Shown here piece by piece: positions 34,804 through 45,737 of a stretch of DNA of 64,000 nucleotides (positions within the stretch are counted from its first letter, which is position 1; each line of letters begins with the position of its first letter). The position numbers were made by a program, and so were the translations under genes. The DNA is taken from NCBI GenBank assembly GCA_009667805.1, contig CM019067.1, positions 158,367,049-158,431,048 of the forward strand, given 5' to 3'. The notes under the pieces are model-generated. The model worked only from the letters and a program-made list of their open reading frames with translations. It was not told where the DNA came from and made no database searches. This DNA is from Leptobrachium leishanense (Eukaryota > Chordata > Amphibia > Anura > Megophryidae).

Positions 34804-35027
34804 ACGCAACCATCAATCACTCTCACCTTGCAGTCCTCTCCTCCTGTTTCCAACCCCAACCCCTCTAGATTGTGATTTCCTACGGGAATAGGGCCTCTTC
34901 CCCTCTTGTACTGTTTGTCAAATGTTGTTCAATGTATTGTAACCCGTCTATACTGTGCCTATTGTACAGCGATGCGGAATATGCTGGCACTTTATAATTA
35001 AGAATAATAATAATAATAATAATAATA

Positions 35028-36238
35028 ATTGACATTGCAGTGTACACATTGGTATAAACATTAACAAGATGTAAAATGTAATCAATCTTTATTGAGTATA
35101 TTCACTTTCTTTTCTCTCTATCAAGTCGGAGACTTCACTTCATGGGTATATAGTTAAAATACCTATAACTTGTTTCTTTATCAAGCTTTAGGAATCATTA
35201 AGATTGATTTAGCGAATCTATGTGATATGAATTGCTATGAACCCACATCCTAATTACTGTCTTGAATGAGCATGCACTGAAATATGTTATAACACAAAAT
35301 ATAGAATTAGATTACTGCTAATTAATCGATGCTGAATGTTACTGGTACTGGGTCAAAACATTAAATTACAAGAGAACATGGAAAGAAGCACATTTCACAT
35401 AAATTGCAAAGGCTCAAATGCAATATTTATATGACTTATACCTCATATTTGGAATCTGTTAGTCAATATTCCCAGGTACAATTTTTTTTTATATTCGTGA
35501 AGGTAAGAAATTAGAAATTAAGAAACAATAAATATAAAATTATGGGACTTAAATAATAAAATACATAATCTGAACCAAAGATTCCAGGCAAAGTGGAATT
35601 AAGAGAATCCCTAATGAAAATGTAAATGTGTTCCATGCAGGAAAGATAATTATTCTGTTAAGTTGTTAGAAGCAACGTGAACTGAAATTCAAGGGCAGGA
35701 AAAGAAAATTATTCAAAGTCAATGTTCAGTTGTATTCATTGCACCAACCCCCTGCAAAGTCAATAACTAAGGGAAGCATCAGCATGAGGCCGTATGTTTA
35801 TTTTTAAACTGATCATCTCACCAGTCCTGCTGAGCCTCACTCTGTACATTTCATTCACATGCTTGATACATGAAGGAAGAGATATAAGGAACTGTATTCC
35901 TCTGGTCTGTTCCAAAATTAGGAGGCATTTAATGTGTTATCAGCTTACCGTCTAACTCTGATGTCATTTATATATTTGAAGAGTATTTATAAAATGATGT
36001 TCAGCTCATTTCTCTTTAAGAATAGGTTGCTAAATTTAGGTGAAAAAGAAGGGCGATGGTAGGAGAAAGGCAATTATTTCGGATATTTGCATTTTCTTTG
36101 TTGTTTCGGTCTGAGTGATGAACTACATCTACTTTTAGTTTATACGCAGTTTTAATATTCTGTCACATTTCATATGGATTTACTACTTAGATCATGCTTC
36201 CTTTATATTCAACAATGCTACTACTAATAACTTTAATT
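35028..36238. other. Unique AT-rich sequence
   Basis: No gene, RNA or repeat was recognised in about 1.2 kb. Confidence 0.5.
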
Positions 36239-36246
36239 GTATATAG

Positions 36247-36763
36247 CAGGGCTCAAAATTTCAAGTCCCGAGCTACTAGCCAGGCCTTAAGAGTTACTCG
36301 CCACCAGTTGCCCCATTAAATTACACTGTTAAATGTTTTATTTGAAACAAAGTTACAAAAATGTATAATATTAACATAAAGCAATGTAAACAAAGGAAAA
36401 TAAGTGCTTTACACAAATGGGGATGCAAACTAAATATTAAATGAAACTGCTCAACGTTTAATAAACTTAGTGCATATTTTTCATCTCCACAATCACTCCA
36501 GATACATGTATACCCAGACACATCAGACCCCAGATACATGTATCTCCAGACCCCAAATACATGTAGCCCGAGACAACAGACCCCAGATGCATGAATACCC
36601 AGACATGAGACTCCAGATATATGTAGCCCCTGACACAAGAACCCCAATACATGTATACCCAGACACAGACCCCAGTTACATGTATACCCAGTGCATTTCC
36701 ACTCGCCCTCACTTGATTTCCACTCGTCAAATGTGAGCAGGCGAGTAGCAATTTTGAGCCCTG
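36247..36763. mobile_element. hAT MITE with internal minisatellite
   Basis: The 517-bp element has ends CAGGGCTCAAAATTT and AATTTTGAGCCCTG and a perfect 8-bp duplication GTATATAG (36239-36246, 36764-36771). The interior (about 36500-36690) has degenerate 25-30-bp repeats around CCAGATACATGTATACCCAG. No ORF of note. Confidence 0.92.
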
Positions 36764-36771
36764 GTATATAG

Positions 36772-37344
36772 GATGAAGTTCCACTTACAATAAGGAATGA
36801 TTGTGGTTTAACCATATTATATGCTGCATTTTTGAAGCACAGTGATACTTTTTAAAGTGAAGGGAAATATATCCTAAATCTGCTCCCAAACAGACGCTAT
36901 AGCAAACCCAAAAAAGTATTTATACATGGAAGCAATAATGTTTTCCCAGGAGCAAGAAACCAGGTCTTCAAGCATATACTGTTGCACCCATTTGTGAAGC
37001 AGTGTGTGACACATGACCCGATTTTCTTCAAAAAATATTTTTGCAGTCCATTTGTCAAAGATGTTTTAACACTTTCTTGTGTTTTTTATTTTATGAGTGC
37101 ATGCAAGCTTTATTATTTATATTAGCTGTCATCATGTTCTCGAACTACTCTACAATGAATAATATTTTATTTATCTTCACAATTTATATAAGTTTGTACG
37201 CATTTTAAAATTGGTTTTCAATTTTAATTTCCTACATCAATGGCCACTGGAAAATAGTTAATAAAACAGTGGCAGTGTTATACAGCAAATTGGGTCAGTA
37301 GACCTTGAAACTGACTTTATTTATTTTCAAAGGTTCTTTTAACA
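36772..37344. other. Unique AT-rich sequence
   Basis: No feature was recognised. Confidence 0.45.
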
Positions 37345-37527
37345 CAGTGTGTCCCAAACCTGTCCGCAGGGCCAACTAACAGGTCAGGTTTGCCAGATAT
37401 CTGAAGTACAGCCCAGATGATAGGATTTACTGATCAGTGATTGCAGAATTCAGTCTGCATTCCCCCCTTGTACTCCTTAAAACCCGGCCTGTTAGTGGTC
37501 CCTTTGGAACAGGGTTGTGAAGCACTG
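37345..37527. mobile_element. Short hAT MITE, diverged
   Basis: It is related to 5361-5544 (CAGTGTGTCCCAAACC..CGCAGGGCC..CTAACAGG, and the inverted counterpart CCTGTTAGTGGTCCC). It ends CACTG. No matching target duplication remains. Confidence 0.7.
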
Positions 37528-38157
37528 CATTTCACAAATAGAACTAGACATAGGTTAGACAAAGGATCTCTTATGGAAACCTCAAAGCATTCACAAAAGT
37601 ATAGTCTTATGTAGCAGGTCTGACATAAATCATACAAGGTCCAGGAAGGCTCTACTATTAAAATGAAGAAAACAACATTTTTTGTAATGTTCCTTAAATA
37701 TTTATAGTACTGTTTGTTAAATTAGTAAAAAAAACAAACCTATTGATAGGACCAAACAACATGCAAATGATGTAGCATAATGGATAAATAATAATCTGAA
37801 AATTGCATAGAAATCAACTGGCAGGCAAAAAAAATCTTAATTTAGGCAGTTTGAAATTAAGCTTCAAAAAGTATAAAGCAATATAAAGGAATGTCATATG
37901 AATGTCATATAGTTAGGGAAGAAGATATTATACAGTTCATGGTATAAATCTATAGATTGTACACATAATCTAGCAATTTAGTCAAGTCACAATTTCAAGA
38001 GTCCATGTGACTGTGTTACTTTTTTGTTGTTTGTTTCTCAGATTTATATGCAGTATTATAATTATAACTATTTCCACGTAATTTATTTATTTTTTACAAA
38101 TAACATAATAGTATGTTTGCAGTGAGTACCTCGTTTGTATTTATTTACATATTTCTC
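37528..38157. other. Unique AT-rich sequence
   Basis: No feature was recognised. Confidence 0.45.
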
Positions 38158-38785
38158 ACTTCAATCTAGTAGAGGTAACATCACTGCTCTGCATGGAGAG
38201 AGCCTGTGGAGACATGGGTTTGATCCCAGCGAGCAACCTCTCCAGTAAGGCTGGGGTCAGACTAACGCATTTTTAACGTGCGTTTGGGTGCACTTAATCA
38301 CGGCCGCAGTAGCAGCAAATGACGCGCAATGATGGCCAATATACGAAGTACGGCTGCACAAAAGTCCGGCCGTGCCACGCAAGTGGAAAATGAACGCATT
38401 TTTTCGAGAATGCAGAACCGCTAGTACTGATGTACAGAGTGCGCTGTGTCCGCTAGCGGCGAGTGTGCATGATTAGGAGATGTCAGATGCTGCTCATGTC
38501 CGGCCAACATAACGTCCAGACACCCAAAGTTTCCTGGTTTGCATCCGTAAAAAATCACGCACAAAAATGCGCATCGTCTGACCGTTTTCGCGCATTCCAT
38601 GAAAAAATACGGCAATGCGTTCGGACGCACTTTTTGAAGGTCACTGTGAAAAATGCGTTAGTCTGACCCTAGCCTTAGTGTCCTTGGGCAAGACACCTAA
38701 CGGTACATACTCGCCACCCAGGACATACTTGAAAACGAGAGAAATCTCAATGTATCCTTCCTGGTAAAATCCTTTCTCAAAAAAA
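38158..38785 (+). mobile_element. tRNA-headed SINE, split by a Harbinger MITE
   Basis: The head (38158-38248) has the B-box-like GGGTTTGATCCC (38216-38227). The tail (38678-38785) runs from TGTCCTTGGGCAAGACACC to the LINE-type end CTCAATGTATCCTTCCTGG and AAAAAAATAAATAAAT. The uninterrupted SINE at 23524 reads AGTAAGTGTCC across the break. Confidence 0.75.
38249..38674. mobile_element. Harbinger MITE 1
   Basis: The 426-bp element has ends GGCTGGGGTCAGAC and GTCTGACCCTAGCC, with TAA left and TTA right (one-base difference; TWA type). Its first about 290 bp match the left end of the 30527 element and its last about 130 bp match the right end. No coding region remains. Confidence 0.92.
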
Positions 38786-39029
38786 TAAATAAATCTAAAG
38801 AGCCCTGCAGCCATCCTGGAACTCCAATGTGAATAATCCCACCTCAACCTCATAATCGCTGAATCTGGAGCAACACAGCCCAATTTCAAATGTCTAAGAC
38901 CGCAAACATCTAAGACCCATGCCAGTGATTCAAGCTGCTTTCACTGTCACTAGTAACCTCATTGAGAATAGAAATGCTTTACTATTTTGACAGGTATTTC
39001 ATAGATAATGTTTCTCCAAATATTCATTC
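38786..39029. other. Unique sequence
   Basis: No feature was recognised. Confidence 0.4.
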
Positions 39030-39365
39030 TTCTGAAAGAAACTTATTTTTAGAAATCTTTGACTTTTTTCTATGGGAGGCGTTGTATTATTATGGTGGAC
39101 ACTGTCAGGGTTATTCAGAGAGCGTGAAAAGCAGGAGAATGACTGGAGAATGAAAAATTCTAGGTCAAAATAGCCGATTTTGAAAGTGAGATGAAAGGGA
39201 GAATTTTTATGGTTTGGCTGGTTTGACCTAGAATTTTTCATTCTCCAGTCATTCTCCAGTCATTCTCCTGCTTTTCACGCTCTCTGAATAACCCTGACAG
39301 TGTCCAGCATAATAATAGAACTCCTCCCATAGAAAAAAGTCAAAGATTTCGAAAAATAAGTTTCC
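39030..39365. repeat. Large fold-back (inverted duplication)
   Basis: Two arms of roughly 140 bp (about 39035-39172 and 39222-39365) face each other across about 50 bp. Each arm contains ACTGTCAGGGTTATTCAGAG and GCGTGAAAAGCAGGAGAATG. The right arm has one extra 11-14-bp GACTGGAGAAT unit. The internal GGTTATTCAGAGAGC matches the TIR of the GGTTATTCA repeat family, so it may be a MITE plus duplicated flank. Confidence 0.8.
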
Positions 39366-39711
39366 TCTTAATCTCAATTCACTGCAAAAAAATAAAGGAT
39401 GAAAATATGGCTTAATATGGCTTTCGACAAATATAAAGAGAAGCCAATTGTATCCTAATTTAAAGGCTTGCACCTGGAACCAAATATTTAAATTTAAAAA
39501 CAAAATAATATTTTAATTAAAATATTTAATGTTATGCATTTACTGGTGTTTTTACCTGGTGATATGTGAATCACTGACACTGACCTGGAGGAGGAACCTG
39601 TCACCCACAAAGTGACAGTGTAAAATAATAAAAATTCCCGTATAAACAAGTTATTTTTTAAATAATGCAGACATATAATACAGATAATATCTCTGGTTAC
39701 ATGACACTTGA
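39366..39711. other. Unique AT-rich sequence
   Basis: No feature was recognised. Confidence 0.4.
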
Positions 39712-40091
39712 GTAAGGGACTCTTGACTCCAATCTTTCCTTCAGCCTCCACATTCAATCACTTTTCTCATCATGCCACAATCACCTCTGCAATAATGCCA
39801 AAATTAGTCTATTTCTGACTGCTGTCACCACCAAGCATCTTATCCACTCTCTTATAATCTTCTGCCTAGACTACTGCAAGAAACGTTTGAGTGGTCTTCC
39901 TTTCTCCTGCCTCTTCCCCCCGCAGTTCACCCTAAATGCTTCAACCTGTCTTATCTATCAAACCCATCGCTTTGTCTATGCCACTCCTAACTGTGGCTCA
40001 CCATAAATAGCAAAATACAATTCAAATTACTCACGCTGAGCTCCCCCCTACCCGTCTTCACTAATCACCAAATACATGCTTGCCCCCTAAC

Positions 40092-40648
40092 TGTAAGGAA
40101 TTCCCTTGATCCCTACACACAGACACTGCCCAACCTGCAGTGTCAGTCATTAGAATAGCCGGAAAGCCAATATACAGGACAGGTACACAGAACAACCAAA
40201 GACAAAGGCAAGCTTAAGTCAGAACCAGAGAGGGAAGTCAGATACGCCAGTAGCCAGGACCAGAGAGGAAGTCAGACAATCCAGGATTCGGTACACAGGT
40301 GATACAAGACAAGAAGCAGCCAAAGGAATAGTCAGAAAATGGAGCCACGGTCTGTACACTATGAATCAGGAAGAACAAAGCTTAAAAGAATAGTCAGGGT
40401 CAATACACAGGATGTCAATAGAAAGGTGAACAAGAACGCACTGAACAGTAGTAAACCATGATAGGGCAATGAGACTCACTCACTGCTTGGTTTTGAAATC
40501 CGGCGGGCTTCGCTTCATCATGCAGTGTCACGCCTGTGTCACTGTCACACATGTACAATCACCGGCAATATCAGTTGGCGGCAGGCCAGCGAGCAGTGAG
40601 GGTGGTGCTGCCGGCCGTCGACTACCAAAGGAAACCCCAGCCATGACA
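40092..40648. mobile_element. Solo LTR, 557 bp
   Basis: It begins TGTAAGG and ends ATGACA (TG..CA). Flanking pentamers CTAAC (40087-40091) and CTAAG (40649-40653) differ at one base. The interior is purine-rich with recurring AGTCAG/ACAGG motifs like the solo LTR at 51839. No internal coding region. Confidence 0.7.
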
Positions 40649-40714
40649 CTAAGATCCAACAATGACCTGCTTTTGGCATCTTCCATCATTACCTATTCAT
40701 ATACCAGACTATAG

Positions 40715-41451
40715 GGACCCTATTACATTCTTCATGCAAAACGAACGGTAAACGTGTGAATTTTTGCACGAAGCACTAAAAGTTAACACGCATAAATCAA
40801 CGCTGGTATTACAATCCTCATGCATTTTTTCATCCGTCAAAAAATAACACGCGTAAAACGGACGCGCAAAAACGTGCGCGCAGCAATGTTGCGTGCAGAA
40901 ATCAGTGTGCGGATTGTTTTTTCACGCGATTCAGCCAATCAGAATTAAGAACCACAATTGTCTCACGTTAAGTTTGTGCGTATGTCAAAGTCAATCTGCG
41001 CATATATGCTACATCAATAAAAAAAACACGCACAACTTCTCAAATTTATTGGTTTGGTATGTGTAGAATGTGTAACTATACTTTGCTGCTTATTTTTTTT
41101 GGGCTGGTGTATTTGGTTTCGGCCAGGTTGATAGAATTTGCCGTTAACACCAGCTTTTAGGAGTTACTAAAATTATGCTCGCAAAGGCTGTGCGTTACAA
41201 ACTGCGCATAGATTGTAATACCATCCACGTACCAGCGCACAAACGCATTTGCGCTCACAATGTTAAGTATAGGACGCGCAAAGTACAGTAAGCTTGCACA
41301 GCGTTCACGCAGGTTCACCGGTGGTAGACGTATACGTGCGGTTGTTGCGCTGAGATTGCAATACGATGTTCTGCGCAAAAGGGTTTTGCCCCTCACGTTA
41401 ATGTGTTTTTGCACGCGCGCAAGCGTTTGCGTGAAGATTGTAATAGGGCCC
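40715..41451. mobile_element. GCGCAAA-rich MITE, copy 2
   Basis: The ends are GGACCCTATTACA and TGTAATAGGGCCC, flanked by TAG on both sides (40712-40714, 41452-41454), suggesting a 3-bp target duplication. The interior has many ACGCGCAAAAACG-type motifs. No ORF of note. Confidence 0.8.
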
Positions 41452-42277
41452 TAGGTCTTTAATTGTGTGGTGCCGACCCTATGGAAAGCACTTCCTCGAA
41501 CATCAGATTTTCCCCTAATCTAGCTTCAGGTGGTAGGAAGCCTAGCACCTACCTCTGTAACAAAACCTTCCTACCACTTAACAAAACATTCAAACTACCC
41601 ATTAACCATCCTCATCTCTCGGCATTAACATCATTCTCATTACTATAGCCCTTACCTCCTGTTTCTCACCTCTTCACCTACCTAGATTGTAAGTAGGGAT
41701 GGGCCGAACACCCCCTTGTTCGGTTCACATTCGAACACGAACATTTGAAAAAGTTTGAATTCGAACGCGAACACGATTCGAACTCAATCAAAGTCAATGG
41801 GACTCGAATGTTCGAATTTTAGAGTGCCCTCGAAGAGGGCATATATGCAATATATTTGCCATAAAAGGTGTTTGGGGGTCCGGGTAGTGCCCTGGGGGAC
41901 AGGAAACAAGGAAAAAGTTTTAAAAAAAACATTTTTAGAGGGAACAGTGATTTTTCCACGACATAAAGGTTAAGAATAAAAATGAAAAATTCCTTCAAAT
42001 ATCGTGCCTAGGAGGTCCCCATAACCTGCCCGTGAAGTGGCGGATTTATAGGATGTATAGAAACATTTAACAAGAAAAAAAATGACATTTCAAATGACAG
42101 TAAATGGTTTTCCTTTAATCTATTCATAAACAACTGCTTGGGGCGGCAGCCTGTATGAAAAGAGGAGACGTTTTAGGACACACAGAACACGTTTAGTGAT
42201 TTTTTGGGCTAAATTATGTTGAAACTTAACAAAGAAAAGAAAGTTCACCTATCTCCTAAGAGATGGTGAACAATTTA

Positions 42278-42713
42278 GGCTAGGGTCAGACTGAGGCAGT
42301 GCGAACGCGCGTTCTGGCGCACATAATCACGGCCGCACTAGCAGCAGATGACGGGCAATGACAGCCAATATACGAAGTACGGTCGCACAAAAGTCCGGCC
42401 GCGCAACGCAAGTGGAAAATGAACGCATTTTTTCGAGAACGTTAAACCGCTGGTACTGACGTACAGAGTGCGCTGCGTCCGCATAGCAGCGTGTGTGCGT
42501 GATTAGGAGATGTCAGACGCTGCTAATGTCCGGCCAACATAACGTTCAAACAGCCGGATTTCCCTAGACTTCTTTTCACCCCATTGTCATGAAATACGTC
42601 CAGAATTGCGCATCGTCTGACCACTTAAGCGTATTCCGTGAAAAAATGCGTGCGCACGCATCGACGTACATTTTGACGGTGGCCGCAGAAAATGCGCTCA
42701 TCTGTCCCTAGCC
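42278..42713. mobile_element. Harbinger MITE 2
   Basis: The 436-bp element has left end GGCTAGGGTCAGAC, right end CTGTCCCTAGCC, and TTA on both sides (42275-42277, 42714-42716). Its body matches the 38249 copy in the same orientation. Confidence 0.92.
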
Positions 42714-43941
42714 TTAGAGAGCGTTCTAACCAGATGGGATTAAACCCTCATTAGAATATGAACATAAAAGCTCCAAGGTGGAAAAAACCATTCTCAGAAC
42801 TGGAAATAGGTTAGAATTTGAAAGTATATTTCATTTTTATTATACGGATATTCCGAAAAACACAAATAATACAATAATTACAACAACAATATATTAGAAA
42901 CATATAAAATTGCACATGAGTTGGAAACTGTAAACAAGCTGTTGACTGTTGATAATTATCAATGGATCACTGCTAACATAACATTCACCTGGCTAGTGGC
43001 GAGAAAAATGTCTGTAGAATAGCCAGTTACTGCAAAGTAGCCCTAGCACAATCAGGTCAGTATAGGTCTTATATTGCAGACATTAAATGACGCTTGAGTA
43101 TCAGAATGCAAAAAAAGAAAAGAAAAGAAAGACATTCTATGAGTCCCAGAAGACCCTATGGTAAAGTATCTGCAAATGCAGAAATTGAATTAAATAGAAG
43201 TCATACAATGTAAATCTTGACTAGTGTACTGGACTGCTGTCCCAGAAGAATCAGTTGGATAAATTCTAATATAAAGAGCAGATAAATCAATGTACACTTG
43301 TATTGAAATGATTCTAATGAAGTGCAACAGTCAGCTGTTGCTAATAAACTCAGACTAAACCCAAATAAACCTAAGGCAATTAATATTCATACACAGAGTA
43401 CTTTTATATTGAAGCCTCAAAAAAAGGGGGAAGAGAATGAAGTATATAGAACCATGTGATTGGATAGAGCAACCATAATAAACAGTAATATATAATGCAT
43501 CAAAAAAAGGATAATTAATTATATTGATTAGTATTCAATCAGGCTAACACAGCAAATAATTTACTGTGGTAAAGACTCCACAGTTAAAGGAGTGGATACC
43601 TATATATGTATATATACTACTACAGGTGTATCCTATAGATATATTACTTAAAGCATAGTGCGTTTGAATACATTTACGTATGTTTAGGGAATAGTTCCCT
43701 CAGGTTCCCAATAAACACTAAACTAGAAAGATTTTAGAATAACATAGCCAAAGTAAATACGATTCATTACAAGATGCATAGATTGTTTTTATATATTTAT
43801 AAGGCTCATTATAAAGGACAAACACCGTGTTCAGCTCGCCAGGAGATGAATAAAAAAAATACTTCCTTTTAAATAAGGCAATTAGTTTTCACTGATATGA
43901 TGCAAATTACTCATATAACAACTAGTAATAATGGTGCTTAA

Positions 43942-44689
43942 CCCTTTCGCTGCTGAGGCTTTTCCCGCCCCTGTGCTGAGGTCATTTTTTACCTGTTTTG
44001 CGCATCATGTTTAAACGTGTTTTGAAGGCTTATTTTAGTATATGACATCGACATATTATATATCGTTCTTTCCGTCAGACTCGGTAGATTCATAATATGT
44101 CATTATTATATGTATACGTTATGTCATGTTTGTATATTATAACAAAAAATGCAATAAAATATGTATTTTCAATAATTTACAGCGTGTAAAGTGTTTTTTT
44201 CCACATTTTAACATGCGAGCAATTGCGGATATATTTTGTATGGGGTGCGCTCCCGGGAAGGATCGCAAATCGGCGCTTTTCAGCGCCGATTTGCGATCCA
44301 GCTCCCCAGGGGTTAATGCCAGGCATCATTTGGAAGGGCAGGCTGTGCCCTTCCAAATGATGCCTGGGTTAAGCCCCTGTGAGCCGCCGATCGGGAGGGA
44401 GAGAGGTCCGAAGGACCTCCACCCCCTCCCTTTCAGGCGCCTCCTCCGCACATGCGGGGGGGGCGCCTGAATTATGTGTCATCGCGGGGGCGCGATGACA
44501 CATAATAATGGCGGCCACTGCTCCGGATGCCGGGCTGACATCCAGGATGTCAGCCCGCACCGGAGGGGCCAGCGATCGGCCGGTACCCGGCCGAACGCTG
44601 ACCCCAATGCGAGGACGCGCTCAGCGCGTCCTCCGCATACCAGGGGGAATGCTGAGGACGCGCTGAGCGCGTCCTTAGCATTCAAGTGG
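43942..44689. mobile_element. TTAA-target MITE (piggyBac- or Kolobok-like)
   Basis: It is flanked by TTAA on both sides (43938-43941, 44690-44693). Ends are CCCTTTCGCTGCTGAGG and CATTCAAGTGG. The opposite PLE arm (about 48940) reads GGTATTAAGCACC with a single TTAA, giving the empty site directly. The interior is GC-rich with inverted segments (AAATGATGCCTGG, GACGCGCTGAGCGCGTC). No transposase. Confidence 0.85.
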
Positions 44690-44956
44690 TTAATACCCAA
44701 GTTTACAATTGCATTCAGAAAATTTGGTTAGGAAGTGTAGCAGCAGCCATCATCGCCAATATAATACAATGTTGCACTGCACAAGGTGAATAACAGTGAG
44801 AGTTTCAAAAGATTCAAGTCAGTCAAAAAGCCAAAAAGACAACATCAGCAGCTCCAAATAAACCCACAGTGAGCAGAGACCACAAACTCATTTTGAAAAC
44901 CAGAAAGAAAAGGAAAGTTGTCTGCTAAAAGGGTACATCACCCAGAATATTATACT

Positions 44957-44997
44957 GCGCTCAACGTACGTTTCGCCATTAGGCTTCGTCAGGAGCC
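44957..44997 (-). ncRNA. Hammerhead-like motif in the left PLE arm
   Basis: On the minus strand: GCTC, CTGACGA (86-92 complement), A-GCC-TAAT-GGC stem II, GAAA, CGTACG short helix III, TT, GAGC. It is on the same strand as the PLE coding region, downstream of it. It has one bulged A in stem II and a GUU rather than GUC cleavage triplet. Confidence 0.65.
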
Positions 44998-45737
44998 CCC
45001 TCTTCCTCTCTCATATAAGTAGTGACTGCAGACCCCATGCTGGTTCAGAAACGAGGCTATTCAGATTAGATAGAACAGGACACGGGTGTGCCATTTTGCA
45101 GAATATCCCACAATTTACCGGACTAGTAACACACATTCATGTCACATGGTTAGCAAGGGCCTATTACTTTGGCCGAATTCCCTAGCATCTCTCTCAATGC
45201 TAACAAAGCAGCTGATTACTAGAACATGCAAATAGAAGTTCCCTTATGAGCAGGGCGAGTCAGATTGACAATAAACTATCAACAATTGACATGCCCAAGG
45301 GTGATAGAAAGACAAAATCCTGGGCTATTTACTAGTGCTCATATATTATTAGTGAATGCCACAAACATAAGATCGGCATAGAATTAAATCATACCTATCA
45401 GATGATTGCAATGGTCGATGATTCAACAATTAGAAAGCAAAAAATATTTTTCTCCTTTTCTCCCCTTTTCTCTTTTCTTTTTTTTTTTCTTTCTCTTTGT
45501 CAAAAAAAAACCAAAAAAAAAAACAGCGACCATATTACAATAAAGAGTCGCTTGTTCGGAATTGGACCATATGTTAGAGGGAGAGAAAGAAAGATTTGGA
45601 AGAGGGAGAAGAAAGAAATTTAAAATAGAAAGAAACAAACAAATCACACGTGTTGAGAAATAATGAATGACACTGATCTTAAAAGTATAAATTATTGAAC
45701 CTATGTTCGAAAAATGACAGAATAATGTGAAACACAT

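Larger units (their letters stand above)
28596..35027 (+). mobile_element. L2-clade LINE split by a Harbinger element
   Basis: The 5' part is 28596-30526 and the 3' part 34123-35027, ending in the L2 3' terminus and an (AAT)n tail (about 34999-35027). The break point falls inside the RT/C-terminal coding region. The sister copy on the minus strand reads straight across the equivalent site. Confidence 0.93.
39780..41640 (+). pseudogene. L2 ORF2 C-terminal remnant
   Basis: Translated in pieces, it shows TAVTTKHLIHSLIIFCLDYCK and LSGLPFSC, aligned with the L2 copies at 26-35 kb. After two insertions, about 41455-41640 continues with the tail of the domain (VVPTLWKALPRTSDFPLI-type). There are stops and frameshifts throughout, so this is the oldest of the three L2 copies. 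No RT core remains. Confidence 0.7.

Noticed and set aside
45402..45737. Opposed frames downstream of the PLE stop
   Set aside because: They are low-complexity T/C and A-rich sequence, without family similarity.
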